64,000 nucleotides of DNA from Pseudomonas spelaei (GCF_009724245.1 NZ_WNNK01000018.1:1-64000); one strand, 5' to 3'. Counted from the stretch's first letter, positions 10,847-19,357 are shown. Program-made: numbers and translations. The notes: generated from the letters alone by a model not told the origin.

Positions 10847-11800
10847 ATGTACGACTGGCTCAACGCCCTGCCCAAGGCTGAATTGCACCTGCACCTCGAA
10901 GGCTCGCTGGAGCCTGAGCTGCTGTTCGCCCTGGCCGAACGCAACAAGATCGCGCTGCCGTGGAGCGACGTCGAAACCCTGCGCAAGGCCTATGCCTTCA
11001 ACAACCTGCAAGAGTTTCTCGACCTGTATTACAAAGGCGCCGATGTGCTGCGCACTTCCCAGGACTTCTACGACCTGACCTGGGCCTACCTGCTGCGCTG
11101 CAAAGCGCAGAACGTAATCCACACCGAACCCTTCTTCGACCCGCAGACCCACACCGACCGTGGCGTGCCGTTCGAAGTGGTGCTCAATGGTATTGCTGCG
11201 GCCTTGAAAGATGGCGAGCAGCAACTGGGCATCACCAGCGGTTTGATCCTCAGCTTCCTGCGCCACTTGAGCGAAGAAGAAGCCGAGAAAACCCTCGACC
11301 AGGCGCTGCCGTTCCGTGACGCGTTTGTCGCCGTTGGTTTGGACAGTTCGGAAATGGGCCACCCGCCGAGCAAGTTCCAGCGGGTGTTCGATCGTGCCCG
11401 TCACGAAGGTTTCCTGACCGTTGCCCACGCCGGCGAAGAAGGCCCGCCGGAGTACATCTGGGAAGCCCTCGACCTGCTGAAGATCCAGCGCATCGACCAT
11501 GGCGTGCGCGCCATCGAAGACGAGCGCCTGATGCAGCGGATCATCGACGAGCAGATCCCGTTGACCGTGTGCCCGTTGTCCAACACCAAGCTCTGCGTGT
11601 TCGACGACATGGCCCAGCACAACATCCTCGACATGCTTGAGCGTGGCGTGAAAGTCACCGTGAACTCGGACGATCCGGCGTACTTTGGTGGTTATGTCAC
11701 CGAGAACTTCCATGCGCTGTACACCTCCCTGGGCATGACCCAGGACCAGGCCAAACGCCTGGCACAAAACAGCCTGGATGCGCGATTAGTGAAGCCTTAA
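10847..11800 (+). CDS. Adenine deaminase (adenosine deaminase family)
   Basis: A 317-aa amidohydrolase of the adenosine-deaminase family. Zn-binding HLHLEGS occurs at residues 16-22, the catalytic VAHAGEEG in the middle, RIDHGVRAIED, and the metal Asp in VNSDDPAYFGGYVTENF. NSDDP is followed by AYFGGY, a form associated with the group including PAO1 Pa0148, which was shown to deaminate adenine rather than adenosine. Automatic pipelines often call it Add. It probably makes hypoxanthine from adenine for purine salvage. The upstream region has an extended -10-like TGTAGAAT. The stop overlaps the convergent ArsR gene end by 4 bp. Confidence 0.85.
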   Translation: MYDWLNALPKAELHLHLEGSLEPELLFALAERNKIALPWSDVETLRKAYAFNNLQEFLDLYYKGADVLRTSQDFYDLTWAYLLRCKAQNVIHTEPFFDPQTHTDRGVPFEVVLNGIAAALKDGEQQLGITSGLILSFLRHLSEEEAEKTLDQALPFRDAFVAVGLDSSEMGHPPSKFQRVFDRARHEGFLTVAHAGEEGPPEYIWEALDLLKIQRIDHGVRAIEDERLMQRIIDEQIPLTVCPLSNTKLCVFDDMAQHNILDMLERGVKVTVNSDDPAYFGGYVTENFHALYTSLGMTQDQAKRLAQNSLDARLVKP

Positions 11801-12510
11801 TCTCTGGGTGACGTAGGGGCAGCTGCCAGCCGGGCAATTTCCAGCTGCCCCACTTCAGTAATCTGCAACGCCCGGGACTCATTGATCAGACTGACCCAGC
11901 CCGACTGCATGAACAGCTGCAATAAGCCGGCGCCCAGTGCGCCCCCTATATGTGGCTGCTGCTCACTCCAATCGAAACAGTCACAGGCAATGGGCGAATT
12001 GCAGCCCTGAGCCAGCGCCTGGGTAAAAACCCCTATGCCTGCCAGGCTGCGCGCACCTTTGGGGGTCACCTGAATCCGTTGCTCCTGACGCTCCAGCCAT
12101 CCGGTGGCCATCATGCGTTGATAAAGCGCCGCCGCCACTTGGCCCCCTAAATGCCCCTGGCAAAGTCTGGCATGGCGCAACGACGCCGGCGCAACCAAAG
12201 CCTTGACCTCCTGCGGCTTACTGCGCGCCGCGCTAGCCACCGTAGCACTGGCCAAGGCGTCGACGGCGGCACCTACATCAGGGGCGGCCATACGGAAAAA
12301 ACGCTTCTTTCCCCTGGCCTCAACACGCAACAAACCGCCGGCCGCCAACAGCGTCAGGTGCGCATTAGCCGACGCTGACGATACCCCCGCCACGTGCGCC
12401 AACTCATCAATGGGTTTAGCCGAGCCGTCCATCAACGCCCATATCATCGCGGTGCGTTTGGGGTCGGCCAACAGTGTGGCGATCTGACTGATGCAAGGTG
12501 CCTGTTCCAT
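11797..12510 (-). CDS. ArsR-type winged-helix regulator
   Basis: A 237-aa helix-turn-helix protein. The N-terminal domain (ISQIATLLADPKRTAMIWALMDGSAKPIDELAHVAGVSSASANAHLTLL) is a standard ArsR fold, followed by a linker and a second domain with several Cys and His (ARLCQGHLGG, NSPIACDCF, QQPHIGG). The start at 12510 is well supported by GGGAG about 8 nt upstream; a longer reading would run into the neighbouring LysR gene. The ligand is unknown; ArsR proteins of this size often sense small molecules rather than metals. No divergent partner identifies its target. Confidence 0.85.
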   Translation of the reverse strand: MEQAPCISQIATLLADPKRTAMIWALMDGSAKPIDELAHVAGVSSASANAHLTLLAAGGLLRVEARGKKRFFRMAAPDVGAAVDALASATVASAARSKPQEVKALVAPASLRHARLCQGHLGGQVAAALYQRMMATGWLERQEQRIQVTPKGARSLAGIGVFTQALAQGCNSPIACDCFDWSEQQPHIGGALGAGLLQLFMQSGWVSLINESRALQITEVGQLEIARLAAAPTSPRD

Positions 12511-12647
12511 GTATTCACTCCCTGTTGAATCATTTGTCTGCTGCTCTGCGCGCAAAAGTATAGGTGCGAAAACACCTGGTTCCGCGGCGTCTGACAGTCC
12601 AATCACAGACAGGCGTCGAGTGAAAATCCCTGTAATTGCCGGGGTTA

Positions 12648-13574
12648 TTACGTAGAGATCGATCGGTCTGGCAACTGTGCGGTCAACTTCGCACAACGGG
12701 ACACGAGCATTTCCCGCAGCAAGTTGATCGGCTTGCTCAACTGCGCACGATGGGCGCACAACAGATTGAGCGGCGTACGCTCACCTTGCAGCTCCGGCAG
12801 GAGCAGGCGCAGACGCCCGGCCAACACATCAGAACTGACGTCCAGCCAGGATTTATAGGCAATGCCGACACCCGCCACGGCCCATCGCCGAACCACGTCG
12901 GCATCGTCACTGAAACGGTCGCCCGTCACCGTCAGGCTGACCTCGCGTTTGCCGTCGTGAAAACGCCAATGGTCATGCACCCGGCTGCCGAGCATGTACA
13001 GCAGGCAATTGTGCTGGGCCAGTTGCTCCAGGTGACGAGGTTCGCCATGCCGGGCCAGGTAGCTGGGCGCAGCGCACAGTACCCGAACGTTCTGCGGGGC
13101 AATGGGCAAGGCGATCAAGCTGGAATCTTCAGGTTCGCCGTAGCGCAAGGCGATGTCCACCGGCTGGCGGAACAGGTCGGCGATGCGGTCGCCCAGCAGC
13201 AAGCGTACGCTCAGCTTGGGGTATTCGGCCTGGAACTCATCCAGCCAGGGCACCAACTGATTGCGGCCGAAGTCCGACGGCGCCGACAGCTGCAAGACAC
13301 CACTGACCTGGTCCTGGCCACTGGCTAACAACCTGCGCCCCTCGTCCAGGGAACTCAAGGCCGCGCGGGCGTACTCCAGAAACCCCTCGCCCTCCGCCGT
13401 CAGGCGCAGGCTGCGGGTGGAGCGCGCCAACAACCGTGCCCCCAGTTGCTGTTCGATCCGCTTCAACGCCGCACTGGCCACCGCCGCCGACATATCCATG
13501 ACCCGCGCCGCTGCCGAGAGGCTGCCCAGGTCCGCCGCACGGACAAATAACTGCAAATCATCAAAACGCAGCAT
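12648..13574 (-). CDS. LysR-family regulator of the adjacent oxidoreductase genes
   Basis: A 308-aa LysR regulator of the CrgA/AaeR-like group. The N-terminal HTH is MLRFDDLQLFVRAADLGSLSAAARVMDMSAAVASAALKRIEQQLG, followed by RLLARSTRSLRLTAEGE and the effector domain (DFGRNQLVPWLDEFQ, HRAQLSKPINLLREML). It is transcribed away from a small monooxygenase and a zinc-type alcohol dehydrogenase across a 123-bp gap, which makes those two genes the likely targets. Inducers of such regulators are commonly quinones or electrophiles; this is an inference here. Confidence 0.88.
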   Translation of the reverse strand: MLRFDDLQLFVRAADLGSLSAAARVMDMSAAVASAALKRIEQQLGARLLARSTRSLRLTAEGEGFLEYARAALSSLDEGRRLLASGQDQVSGVLQLSAPSDFGRNQLVPWLDEFQAEYPKLSVRLLLGDRIADLFRQPVDIALRYGEPEDSSLIALPIAPQNVRVLCAAPSYLARHGEPRHLEQLAQHNCLLYMLGSRVHDHWRFHDGKREVSLTVTGDRFSDDADVVRRWAVAGVGIAYKSWLDVSSDVLAGRLRLLLPELQGERTPLNLLCAHRAQLSKPINLLREMLVSRCAKLTAQLPDRSIST

Positions 13575-13697
13575 GCTGATTGTCCCGAACCATTATCAAA
13601 AAAAAATTGAAAGAGACTGCTCTTTTAGCGGGTTTTATCTTCAAGAGAAATAGCCAATCATCTGTCCATCCTGTTCATCACGTGTCTGGAGTCGAAT

Positions 13698-13991
13698 ATG
13701 TCTACCGCCTTTAACGTCATCGCCACGCTGATTGCCAAACCCGGTCAACAAGACACCCTTGAGCCATTGCTTCGCGGACTGCTGGAACCTACCCGCGCCG
13801 AAGCCGGTTGCCAGCAATACGACTTGCACCAGGACCTGCAACACCCCGAAACCTTCTACATGCTCGAGCGCTGGAACGACGACGCCGCGCTGGACGCTCA
13901 CGACCGGAGCGCCCACATCCAAAGCTTTCGCACCAAGGCCGCTGACGTGATTGAGCATTTCGAGCTCAAGCGCCTGAAGTTCCTCGGCTGA
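13698..13991 (+). CDS. Putative quinol monooxygenase (ABM domain)
   Basis: A 97-aa antibiotic-biosynthesis-monooxygenase-domain protein, similar in size and form to YgiN. The fold is seen as FNVIATLIAKPGQQDTLEPLLRGLLEPTRAEAGCQQYDLHQD, then FYMLERWNDDAALDAHDRSAHIQSF. YgiN-like enzymes oxidise quinols; others act on different aromatic compounds, and the substrate is not readable. It starts an apparent two-gene unit with the oxidoreductase 27 bp downstream and is divergent from a LysR gene. Confidence 0.85.
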   Translation: MSTAFNVIATLIAKPGQQDTLEPLLRGLLEPTRAEAGCQQYDLHQDLQHPETFYMLERWNDDAALDAHDRSAHIQSFRTKAADVIEHFELKRLKFLG

Positions 13992-14018
13992 TCACTGACT
14001 CATTTTCTGGAAACCCAC

Positions 14019-15032
14019 ATGAAAGCCATCGCTTACTACGCCGCACTGCCCATCAACGATCCAAAGTCCCTGCAAGACATCGAACTGCCGGAACCCGTCG
14101 CCGGTCCCCGCGACCTGCTGGTGGAAGTCAAGGCTATCTCGGTCAACCCGGTGGACACCAAAGTCCGCCAGAACGTCGCCCCGGAAAACGGCGCGGCCAA
14201 AGTACTGGGCTGGGACGTGGCCGGTGTGGTCAAGGCCGTGGGCAGTGCAGTGACCCTGTTCAAAGCCGGCGACAAGGTGTTCTACGCCGGCTCGCTCGTA
14301 CGCCCAGGCGGCAACAGCGAGCTGCATACCGTCGACGAACGCATCGTCGGCCACATGCCGAAAAGCCTGGGGTTTGCCGAAGCCGCCGCACTGCCGCTGA
14401 CCGCCATTACCGCCTGGGAGCTGCTGTTCGAACGCCTGCAAGTGCGCGAAGGCAAGACGGATGAGGGCCAGAGCTTGCTGATCGTTGGTGCATCCGGTGG
14501 CGTGGGCTCGATCCTTACACAACTGGCCAAACAGCTCACCGCATTGAAGGTCATCGGCACCGCTTCCCGTCCGGAAACCCAGGCCTGGGCCAAGGATCTG
14601 GGGGCTGACCTGGTGATTGACCACAGCCAACCACTCAGTGAAGAACTGAAACGTGCAGGCGTTGCGCACGTGACCCACGTCGCCAGCCTGACCCAGACCG
14701 ACCAACACCTGGATCAACTGGTGGAAGCACTGATGCCCCAAGGCAAACTCGCGCTGATCGATGATCCCAAGGCGCTGGACATCAGCAAGCTCAAGCGCAA
14801 GAGCCTGTCGCTGCATTGGGAATTCATGTACACCCGCTCGATGTTCGAGACGCCCGACATGATCGAACAGCACAATCTGCTCAATCGCGTGGCCGAACTG
14901 ATCGACGCGGGCACATTGAAAACGACAGTGGGCGAACACTTTGGGGTGATCAACGCCGCCAACCTGCGCCGCGCCCACGAGCTGCTGGAAAGCGGCAAAG
15001 CCAAGGGCAAGATCGTATTGGAAGGGTTCTAA
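14019..15032 (+). CDS. Zinc-binding alcohol dehydrogenase family protein (quinone-oxidoreductase-like)
   Basis: A 337-aa MDR-superfamily NADPH-dependent oxidoreductase of the zinc-free QorA/ZADH1 type (annotated as zinc-binding ADH family although zinc ligands are not evident). The GroES-like domain occupies about residues 25-120 (VKAISVNPVDTKVR, VLGWDVAGVVKAVG), and the Rossmann motif is SLLIVGASGGVGSILTQLAKQL (about residues 151-172). The start ATG is 27 bp after the monooxygenase stop. The pairing with a quinol monooxygenase suggests quinone detoxification or aromatic metabolism under LysR control. Confidence 0.88.
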   Translation: MKAIAYYAALPINDPKSLQDIELPEPVAGPRDLLVEVKAISVNPVDTKVRQNVAPENGAAKVLGWDVAGVVKAVGSAVTLFKAGDKVFYAGSLVRPGGNSELHTVDERIVGHMPKSLGFAEAAALPLTAITAWELLFERLQVREGKTDEGQSLLIVGASGGVGSILTQLAKQLTALKVIGTASRPETQAWAKDLGADLVIDHSQPLSEELKRAGVAHVTHVASLTQTDQHLDQLVEALMPQGKLALIDDPKALDISKLKRKSLSLHWEFMYTRSMFETPDMIEQHNLLNRVAELIDAGTLKTTVGEHFGVINAANLRRAHELLESGKAKGKIVLEGF

Positions 15033-15180
15033 GAAGCGCGTCTGTCAGTGCCGTCCGTTATTCATGTGAGTGATGGACGACACCGCTAGTCTGAGACTTG
15101 ATCCTTGTCATATTTGTAAGCGTATTCGGGTTTATATTGGCCGCCTTTGCCACGCAATCTTTTACGTGAGGAAGTCAGCA

Positions 15181-15357
15181 ATGAAGATCCTGATAAAAGC
15201 GTTAGCAAAATCTCAAGGCAACAAATGGCAGGTCCGTCTGGACCAAAACGCCTTTACCTTCCGCAGTGAGGCCGAAGCCCGCGCGTTTGCCGACACCCTG
15301 CAAAGCCGAATCCAGGCGCCTCACCGTTTTCCCGAACAACATCGCTCAGCCGGCTGA
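15181..15357 (+). CDS. Small conserved hypothetical protein (58 aa)
   Basis: A 58-aa protein beginning MKILIKALAKSQGNKWQVR with GAGGAAG upstream of the ATG. Its middle, FRSEAEARAFADTLQSRI, looks amphipathic and the N-terminal half alternates like a small beta hairpin. No domain is recognised. A longer in-frame reading begins at 15070 but has no ribosome site. The stop lies 3 bp before a REP element. I believe similar small proteins occur across Pseudomonas; function unknown. Confidence 0.65.
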   Translation: MKILIKALAKSQGNKWQVRLDQNAFTFRSEAEARAFADTLQSRIQAPHRFPEQHRSAG

Positions 15358-15359
15358 CC

Positions 15360-15514
15360 CTGTAGCCGCTGTCGAGCTTGCGAGGCTGCGTTCGGCTGCG
15401 AAGCCGTCGTAAAGCGGCTATGCGGTCTGCCTGATAAAACGCCTGCGCGACCTTACGAGGGCTTCGCCCTCGATCGCAGCCTCATTCTTCGGCAGCGGCT
15501 ACAGCCAGAGCCTT
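15360..15514. repeat. REP element (CTGTAGCCGCTG class) reaching into the exporter gene
   Basis: The left arm begins CTGTAGCCGCTGTCGAG at 15360 and the right arm ends CGGCAGCGGCTACAG at 15514; between them are GAGGCTGCG with CGCAGCCTC and a hairpin GAGGGCTTCGCCCTC. The right 33 bp lies inside the end of the Bcr-type gene. Confidence 0.8.
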
Positions 15515-16684
15515 TTCCCGCTGCAAGCGGCGGGTCAATGTGGCCACTGTCACCGCCAACACCCCGCACAAGCTGATGACCATCGCCATCGGCATGGCCG
15601 TACCGTCGTGCAAAACCCCCACCAACGACGCCGCACCTGCCGCCACACCAAATTGAATGCAGCCCAGCAACGCCGACGCACTGCCGGCCCGCGCGCCCTG
15701 CCCGCTCATGGCGCAGGCTGAAGTATTAGGCAAAATACAGCCCAGGCTGGCGATGCAAATAAACAGCGGCACCAACAACGGCCACAAGGCTTGCGTGTGC
15801 AACGCGCTGACCGCCAGTAACACCAGGGCCGCCGCCAGGTAAATCCACACCGTACGCCCCAGCAAAAACGCCGGACCGCGCTTGGACAGCAGCCGCGCAT
15901 TGACTTGCGCCACCAGGATAAAACCGGCGGCGTTGGTACCAAACAGCCAGCCGTAATGCTCGGCAGGCACGCCGTAGAGTTTGATAAATACGAAAGGCGA
16001 ACCGGCGATGTAGGCAAACATCCCGGCAATTGCGATGCCTCCGGTCAGGGCATACCCGAGAAATACCCGATCCGCCAGCAGGCGACCGTACTGGCGCAAT
16101 GCACCAGACAGCGGCTGGCGCGGCTGATTGGCCGGCAAGCTTTCCGGCAGGCCAACGGCCACCGCGACGGCGGCGAACACGCTGAACACCGTCAGCGCCA
16201 GGAAAATCGACTGCCAGCCATAGAGGCCAACCATTACCCCACCCAGCATCGGCGCGAGGATTGGTGCCAGCCCGACCACCAGCATCAACTGGGAAAACAC
16301 CTTGGCCGAACCCACCGCGTCGCATTTGTCGCTGACCACGGCCCGGGAAATCACCATGCCCGCGCAGCCGCCCAATGCCTGGACGAAACGCGCACCGATC
16401 AGCCACTCCAGGGTCGGCGCGTAGGCGCAGGCCAGGGAAGCCAGGGTGAACAAGGTGACACCACTCAACAGCGGAACCCGTCGACCAAAACGGTCCGCCA
16501 ACGGCCCATAGATCAACTGACCGATGGCCAAGCCGGTGAAGTACACCGCCAAGGTCAGTTGAATATGTTTTTCGTCGGTGCCGAAGGCCAAGGCCATGGC
16601 CGGGAAGCCGGGCAGGTAAAAGTCGATCGCCAGTGGCGCAAACGCGCTCAAGGCACCCAAAATCAGGATTATGCGAAGGTTCAT
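15482..16684 (-). CDS. Bcr/CflA-family multidrug efflux MFS transporter
   Basis: A 400-aa inner-membrane drug:proton antiporter with about 12 membrane segments. Family motifs are LAIDFYLPGFPAMA in the first loop, LAIGQLIYGPLADRFGRRVPLL (motif A, about residues 54-75), and ARFVQALGGCAGMVISRAVVSD (about 98-119, the Bcr/CflA signature region). Length is normal for the family. The last nine codons (LAVAAAEE and stop) fall in the arm of a REP element, so the C terminus appears to have been supplied by the repeat. Substrates (for example bicyclomycin, chloramphenicol or sulfathiazole in relatives) are not predictable. Confidence 0.9.
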   Translation of the reverse strand: MNLRIILILGALSAFAPLAIDFYLPGFPAMALAFGTDEKHIQLTLAVYFTGLAIGQLIYGPLADRFGRRVPLLSGVTLFTLASLACAYAPTLEWLIGARFVQALGGCAGMVISRAVVSDKCDAVGSAKVFSQLMLVVGLAPILAPMLGGVMVGLYGWQSIFLALTVFSVFAAVAVAVGLPESLPANQPRQPLSGALRQYGRLLADRVFLGYALTGGIAIAGMFAYIAGSPFVFIKLYGVPAEHYGWLFGTNAAGFILVAQVNARLLSKRGPAFLLGRTVWIYLAAALVLLAVSALHTQALWPLLVPLFICIASLGCILPNTSACAMSGQGARAGSASALLGCIQFGVAAGAASLVGVLHDGTAMPMAMVISLCGVLAVTVATLTRRLQREKALAVAAAEE

Positions 16685-16768
16685 CAGGCACCCAGCTCAG
16701 TCAGGACCGACAGTCTATCCGGGCGTGGGTGCCTTGAACATTACGTTAGCTCGCTAACTATTAAAAAA

Positions 16769-16966
16769 TCACGCGAGCCTGGCGCTGTAGCCTTCTTCCG
16801 TGATCAGACCGATGACTTCTTCAGGCGACAAACGGCTTTCGACACCCACCTCCTTCGCGGCCAGATCGACCCGCACACTGGCCGCCGGGTCCTTGCCTTG
16901 CACCGCCTGGGTCACTGCCCGGACACAATGGCCGCAGGTCATTCCTTCAACATTGAATACTTGCAT
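16769..16966 (-). CDS. copZ: CopZ-like copper chaperone (heavy-metal-associated domain)
   Basis: A 65-aa single HMA domain, beginning MQVFNVEGMTCGHCVRAVTQAV with the metal-binding MTCGHC motif (Cys11 and Cys14). Such proteins bind Cu(I) and pass it to a P-type ATPase; none is in this window, so the partner copA must be elsewhere. A perfect CueR-type operator with correct -35/-10 spacing lies 34-60 bp upstream of its start, so copper induction is expected. GGAGT precedes the ATG. Confidence 0.92.
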   Translation of the reverse strand: MQVFNVEGMTCGHCVRAVTQAVQGKDPAASVRVDLAAKEVGVESRLSPEEVIGLITEEGYSARLA

Positions 16967-16999
16967 GACATGACTCCTTTAATGAGGGTACAGGCAGTT

Positions 17000-17026
17000 T
17001 TGACCTTGCCACGAGGGCAAGGTCAA
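17000..17026 (-). promoter_or_regulatory. CueR-type operator/promoter of copZ
   Basis: A perfect 11-bp dyad, TTGACCTTGCC (17000-17010) and GGCAAGGTCAA (17016-17026), separated by 5 nt. On the minus strand TTGACC is the -35 and AAAACT the -10, with the 19-bp spacer typical of MerR-family activated promoters. Being symmetric, it could also fire toward the plus strand. Confidence 0.9.
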
Positions 17027-17114
17027 GTTCTGAAAATACCGGCCGGGCTGGTATTCAGCCGCGTCGTCGGCCAAGCTTCATCCATCCACGATTTGATACT
17101 TCGGAGAATTCGCC

Positions 17115-17495
17115 ATGCGCTGGTCGCTTTTTGGCCTTGTCAGCCTGCTGAGCTTGTTTGTTGCTGCACCGATGGCCAGCGCCGCCGAAGACTATGCTGT
17201 GCTGATTATTTCCCGGGAGCGCCTGGAAGTACCGACCAATTGCGAGATTGGCCTGTACATCAATGATCAGTTGGCGGGAAGGTTGTTCCAGGAACAGGCC
17301 ACCTCATTCAATCTACCGGAAGGCAAGGTGTCACTGCGTCTCAAGCTGCTGCCGGGGCAAGCCGTCGGTTGCCTGCCGGGGATGCTGGCACCCAGGGCAC
17401 AAGAGATGAATCTGAAAGCCGGTGATGTACGCAAAGTGCGTATTGCCCTGGGCCAGGACGGGATGTACCTGAAATCGGCCACGCTGGATTACTGA
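17115..17495 (+). CDS. Small secreted hypothetical protein in the copper block
   Basis: A 126-aa protein with a clear signal peptide (MRWSLFGLVSLLSLFVAAPMASA, cut probably before AEDY), so a periplasmic product of about 103 residues. It has two cysteines in the mature chain (TNCEIGLY and AVGCLPGM) that could form a disulfide or bind metal; no histidine or methionine cluster is seen. No domain is recognised. GGAG lies 12 nt upstream of the ATG. It sits between two CueR operators, with the shared dyad at 17000-17026 about 90 bp upstream, so a copper-linked role is possible but only inferred. Confidence 0.75.
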   Translation: MRWSLFGLVSLLSLFVAAPMASAAEDYAVLIISRERLEVPTNCEIGLYINDQLAGRLFQEQATSFNLPEGKVSLRLKLLPGQAVGCLPGMLAPRAQEMNLKAGDVRKVRIALGQDGMYLKSATLDY

Positions 17496-17510
17496 AACAT
17501 TGATCTGAAA

Positions 17511-17535
17511 CCTTGACCTTCCCCCAAGGTCAAGG
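17511..17535 (+). promoter_or_regulatory. CueR-type operator/promoter of cueR
   Basis: A perfect 10-bp dyad, CCTTGACCTT (17511-17520) and AAGGTCAAGG (17526-17535), with a 5-nt centre. TTGACC (17513) followed by a 19-bp spacer and GATCCT (17538) gives a MerR-type promoter pointing to cueR, suggesting autoregulation. Confidence 0.85.
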
Positions 17536-17640
17536 TTGATCCTAGGTGCTGCCGGGGCGGCAATGGCCTTGTCGAACGTCGGCACGACCGGCATGCGCCG
17601 CTGTTGAAACCTGGAAACCCAACGATCAGGAGGATCACCC

Positions 17641-18048
17641 ATGAATATCGGCCAAGCGGCGAGTCAAAGCGGCCTGAGCGCCAAGATGATTCGCTATTAC
17701 GAATCCATTGCACTGCTGAAACCTGCCCACCGTACCGACAGCGGCTATCGCCTGTACGGCGCCGACGACCTGCATACCCTGGCGTTTATCAAGCGCTCGC
17801 GGGACCTGGGGTTTTCGTTGGAGGAAGTCGGCAAACTGTTGACCTTGTGGCAGGACCGCCAGCGGGCCAGCGCCGACGTCAAGGCGCTGGCGCGCCAGCA
17901 CATCGAAGAGCTGAACCAGAAGATTCGGGAGTTAGGGCAGTTGCGCGACACGTTGCAGGACCTGGCCGAGCATTGCCAAGGCGATCACCGGCCGGACTGT
18001 CCGATTCTCAAGGAATTGGCGGCGGGCAGTTGCTGCAGTTCCAACTGA
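17641..18048 (+). CDS. cueR: Cu(I)-responsive MerR-family regulator CueR
   Basis: A 135-aa MerR-family activator. The HTH is MNIGQAASQSGLSAKMIRYYE, a dimerisation helix follows (about residues 80-110), and the metal-binding loop has Cys112 and Cys120 (HCQGDHRPDC), the same positions as in E. coli CueR. Residue 77 is Ser, which in the family distinguishes monovalent-metal sensors (Cu+, Ag+, Au+) from those for divalent metals. A C-terminal CC pair (131-132) is also present. The start has AGGAGGATC upstream. It should activate copZ and its own promoter. Confidence 0.95.
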   Translation: MNIGQAASQSGLSAKMIRYYESIALLKPAHRTDSGYRLYGADDLHTLAFIKRSRDLGFSLEEVGKLLTLWQDRQRASADVKALARQHIEELNQKIRELGQLRDTLQDLAEHCQGDHRPDCPILKELAAGSCCSSN

Positions 18049-18064
18049 CTAAACGCGAAACAAA

Positions 18065-18248
18065 TGTGGGAGCGGCGGTGCGACTTGCTCGCGAAAGCCG
18101 CTGTAGCCGCTGCCGAGGTACGAGGCGGCGATGCGTGTCCGCAGGACCGCCCTTGGGGCCGCTACGTCGGAATGCCGCACCAAACCCATCGCAGCCTCAT
18201 TCTTCGGCAGCGGCTACAGCCGCTTTCGCGGGCGGGCCGGCTCCCACA
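18065..18248. repeat. Composite nested REP element
   Basis: Outer TGTGGGAGC (18065) pairs with GGCTCCCACA (ending 18248). Inside, CTGTAGCCGCTGCCGAGG (18101) pairs with a matching arm ending GGCAGCGGCTACAG at 18219. The same nested architecture is seen at 55878-56123. Confidence 0.85.
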
Positions 18249-18272
18249 TTTAGCTCTCCATTTACCGTCAGA

Positions 18273-19172
18273 TCACTGCATCCAGGGCGGCGGTGGAGGC
18301 TCCTCCGAGGCTTTGCTCGGTGGCGCATCGTCTGCCGCACGGATCGCCTGACGCCGCTCTTCATCCAGCCGCGCCGCTTCGATCTCACGGATAACGCCGC
18401 CCACGTCCGCCAACTCTTCCGGCTCGTCGAACTCGCCGGTCAAGGCACTGGCCGGGTGCAGAGTGCCGGCTTCGTACAGCGCCCACATCTCCTTGGCGTA
18501 CTTGGTCTTCTTCAATTCCGGCGCAAAACGCCCGAAGTAGGAAGCCATGTTGCCCACGTCCCGTTCCAGCATGCTGAACGCGTGGTTGTTACCCGCCGCA
18601 TCGACCGCCTGAGGCAAGTCGATGATCACCGGGCCCGTCGGCGTCAACAGCACGTTGAATTCGGACAAGTCACCATGTACCAACCCTGTACACAACATCA
18701 GCACGATCTGGGAAATCAGGAAGGTGTGATATTCACGGGCCTGGTCCGGGTCAAGCGTCACGTCGTTAAGCCGTGGCGCCGCGTCGCCGTATTCATCGGC
18801 CACCAGCTCCATCAACAGCACGCCTTCAAGGAAGTCGTACGGCTTAGGCACGCGAACGCCCGCACCGGCCAGACGAAACAACGCAGCCACTTCGGCGTTC
18901 TGCCAGGCGTCTTCGGTTTCTTTCTTGCCAAACTTGGAGCCCTTGGCCATGGCCCGGGCCTGCCGGCTGTTGCGGACCTTGCGGCCTTCCTGGTATTCGG
19001 ACGCCTGACGAAAACTTCGTTTATTCGCCTCCTTGTAAACCTTGGCGCAACGTAACTCGTTGCCGCAGCGCACCACATAAACAGCTGCTTCTTTACCACT
19101 CATGAGTGGGCGCAGCACCTCGTCGACCAGACCGTCCTCGATCAGGGGTTCAATGCGTTTAGGAGTCTTCAT
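18273..19172 (-). CDS. RIO-family serine protein kinase
   Basis: A 299-aa protein with the RIO1-like kinase fold. Seen are LMSGKEAAVYVVRCG (degenerate P-loop region), ELRCAKVYKE (conserved Lys, about residue 58), VHGDLSEFNVLL (catalytic loop) and VIIDLPQAVD (metal Asp). The C terminus after about residue 240 is an acidic and proline-rich tail (EEPPPPPWMQ). RIO kinases are found in archaea and eukaryotes for ribosome maturation, and in some Proteobacteria with unknown targets. It is a single gene, next to a thiolase but without evident functional link. Confidence 0.88.
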   Translation of the reverse strand: MKTPKRIEPLIEDGLVDEVLRPLMSGKEAAVYVVRCGNELRCAKVYKEANKRSFRQASEYQEGRKVRNSRQARAMAKGSKFGKKETEDAWQNAEVAALFRLAGAGVRVPKPYDFLEGVLLMELVADEYGDAAPRLNDVTLDPDQAREYHTFLISQIVLMLCTGLVHGDLSEFNVLLTPTGPVIIDLPQAVDAAGNNHAFSMLERDVGNMASYFGRFAPELKKTKYAKEMWALYEAGTLHPASALTGEFDEPEELADVGGVIREIEAARLDEERRQAIRAADDAPPSKASEEPPPPPWMQ

Positions 19173-19357
19173 CAGCTTTTATTGTGGGTCCTTTATTACC
19201 AAACACGCGTATGGCACTCGTTATACGGCAATCCTCTCACGCCGGGGAGAGGGTACCGACCTTTGACTGCTTAAGAATGCATCCAATGTGCCAGATTAAT
19301 TCGGCAACGCACCTTTTTGTCTGCGCACCTACAGGAGCCGGCGGATGATAGCGGAGT

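Noticed and set aside
12511..12759. N-terminal extension of the ArsR gene
   Set aside because: It would overlap the LysR gene by over 100 bp, and the ATG at 12510 has a good ribosome site with the HTH starting right after.
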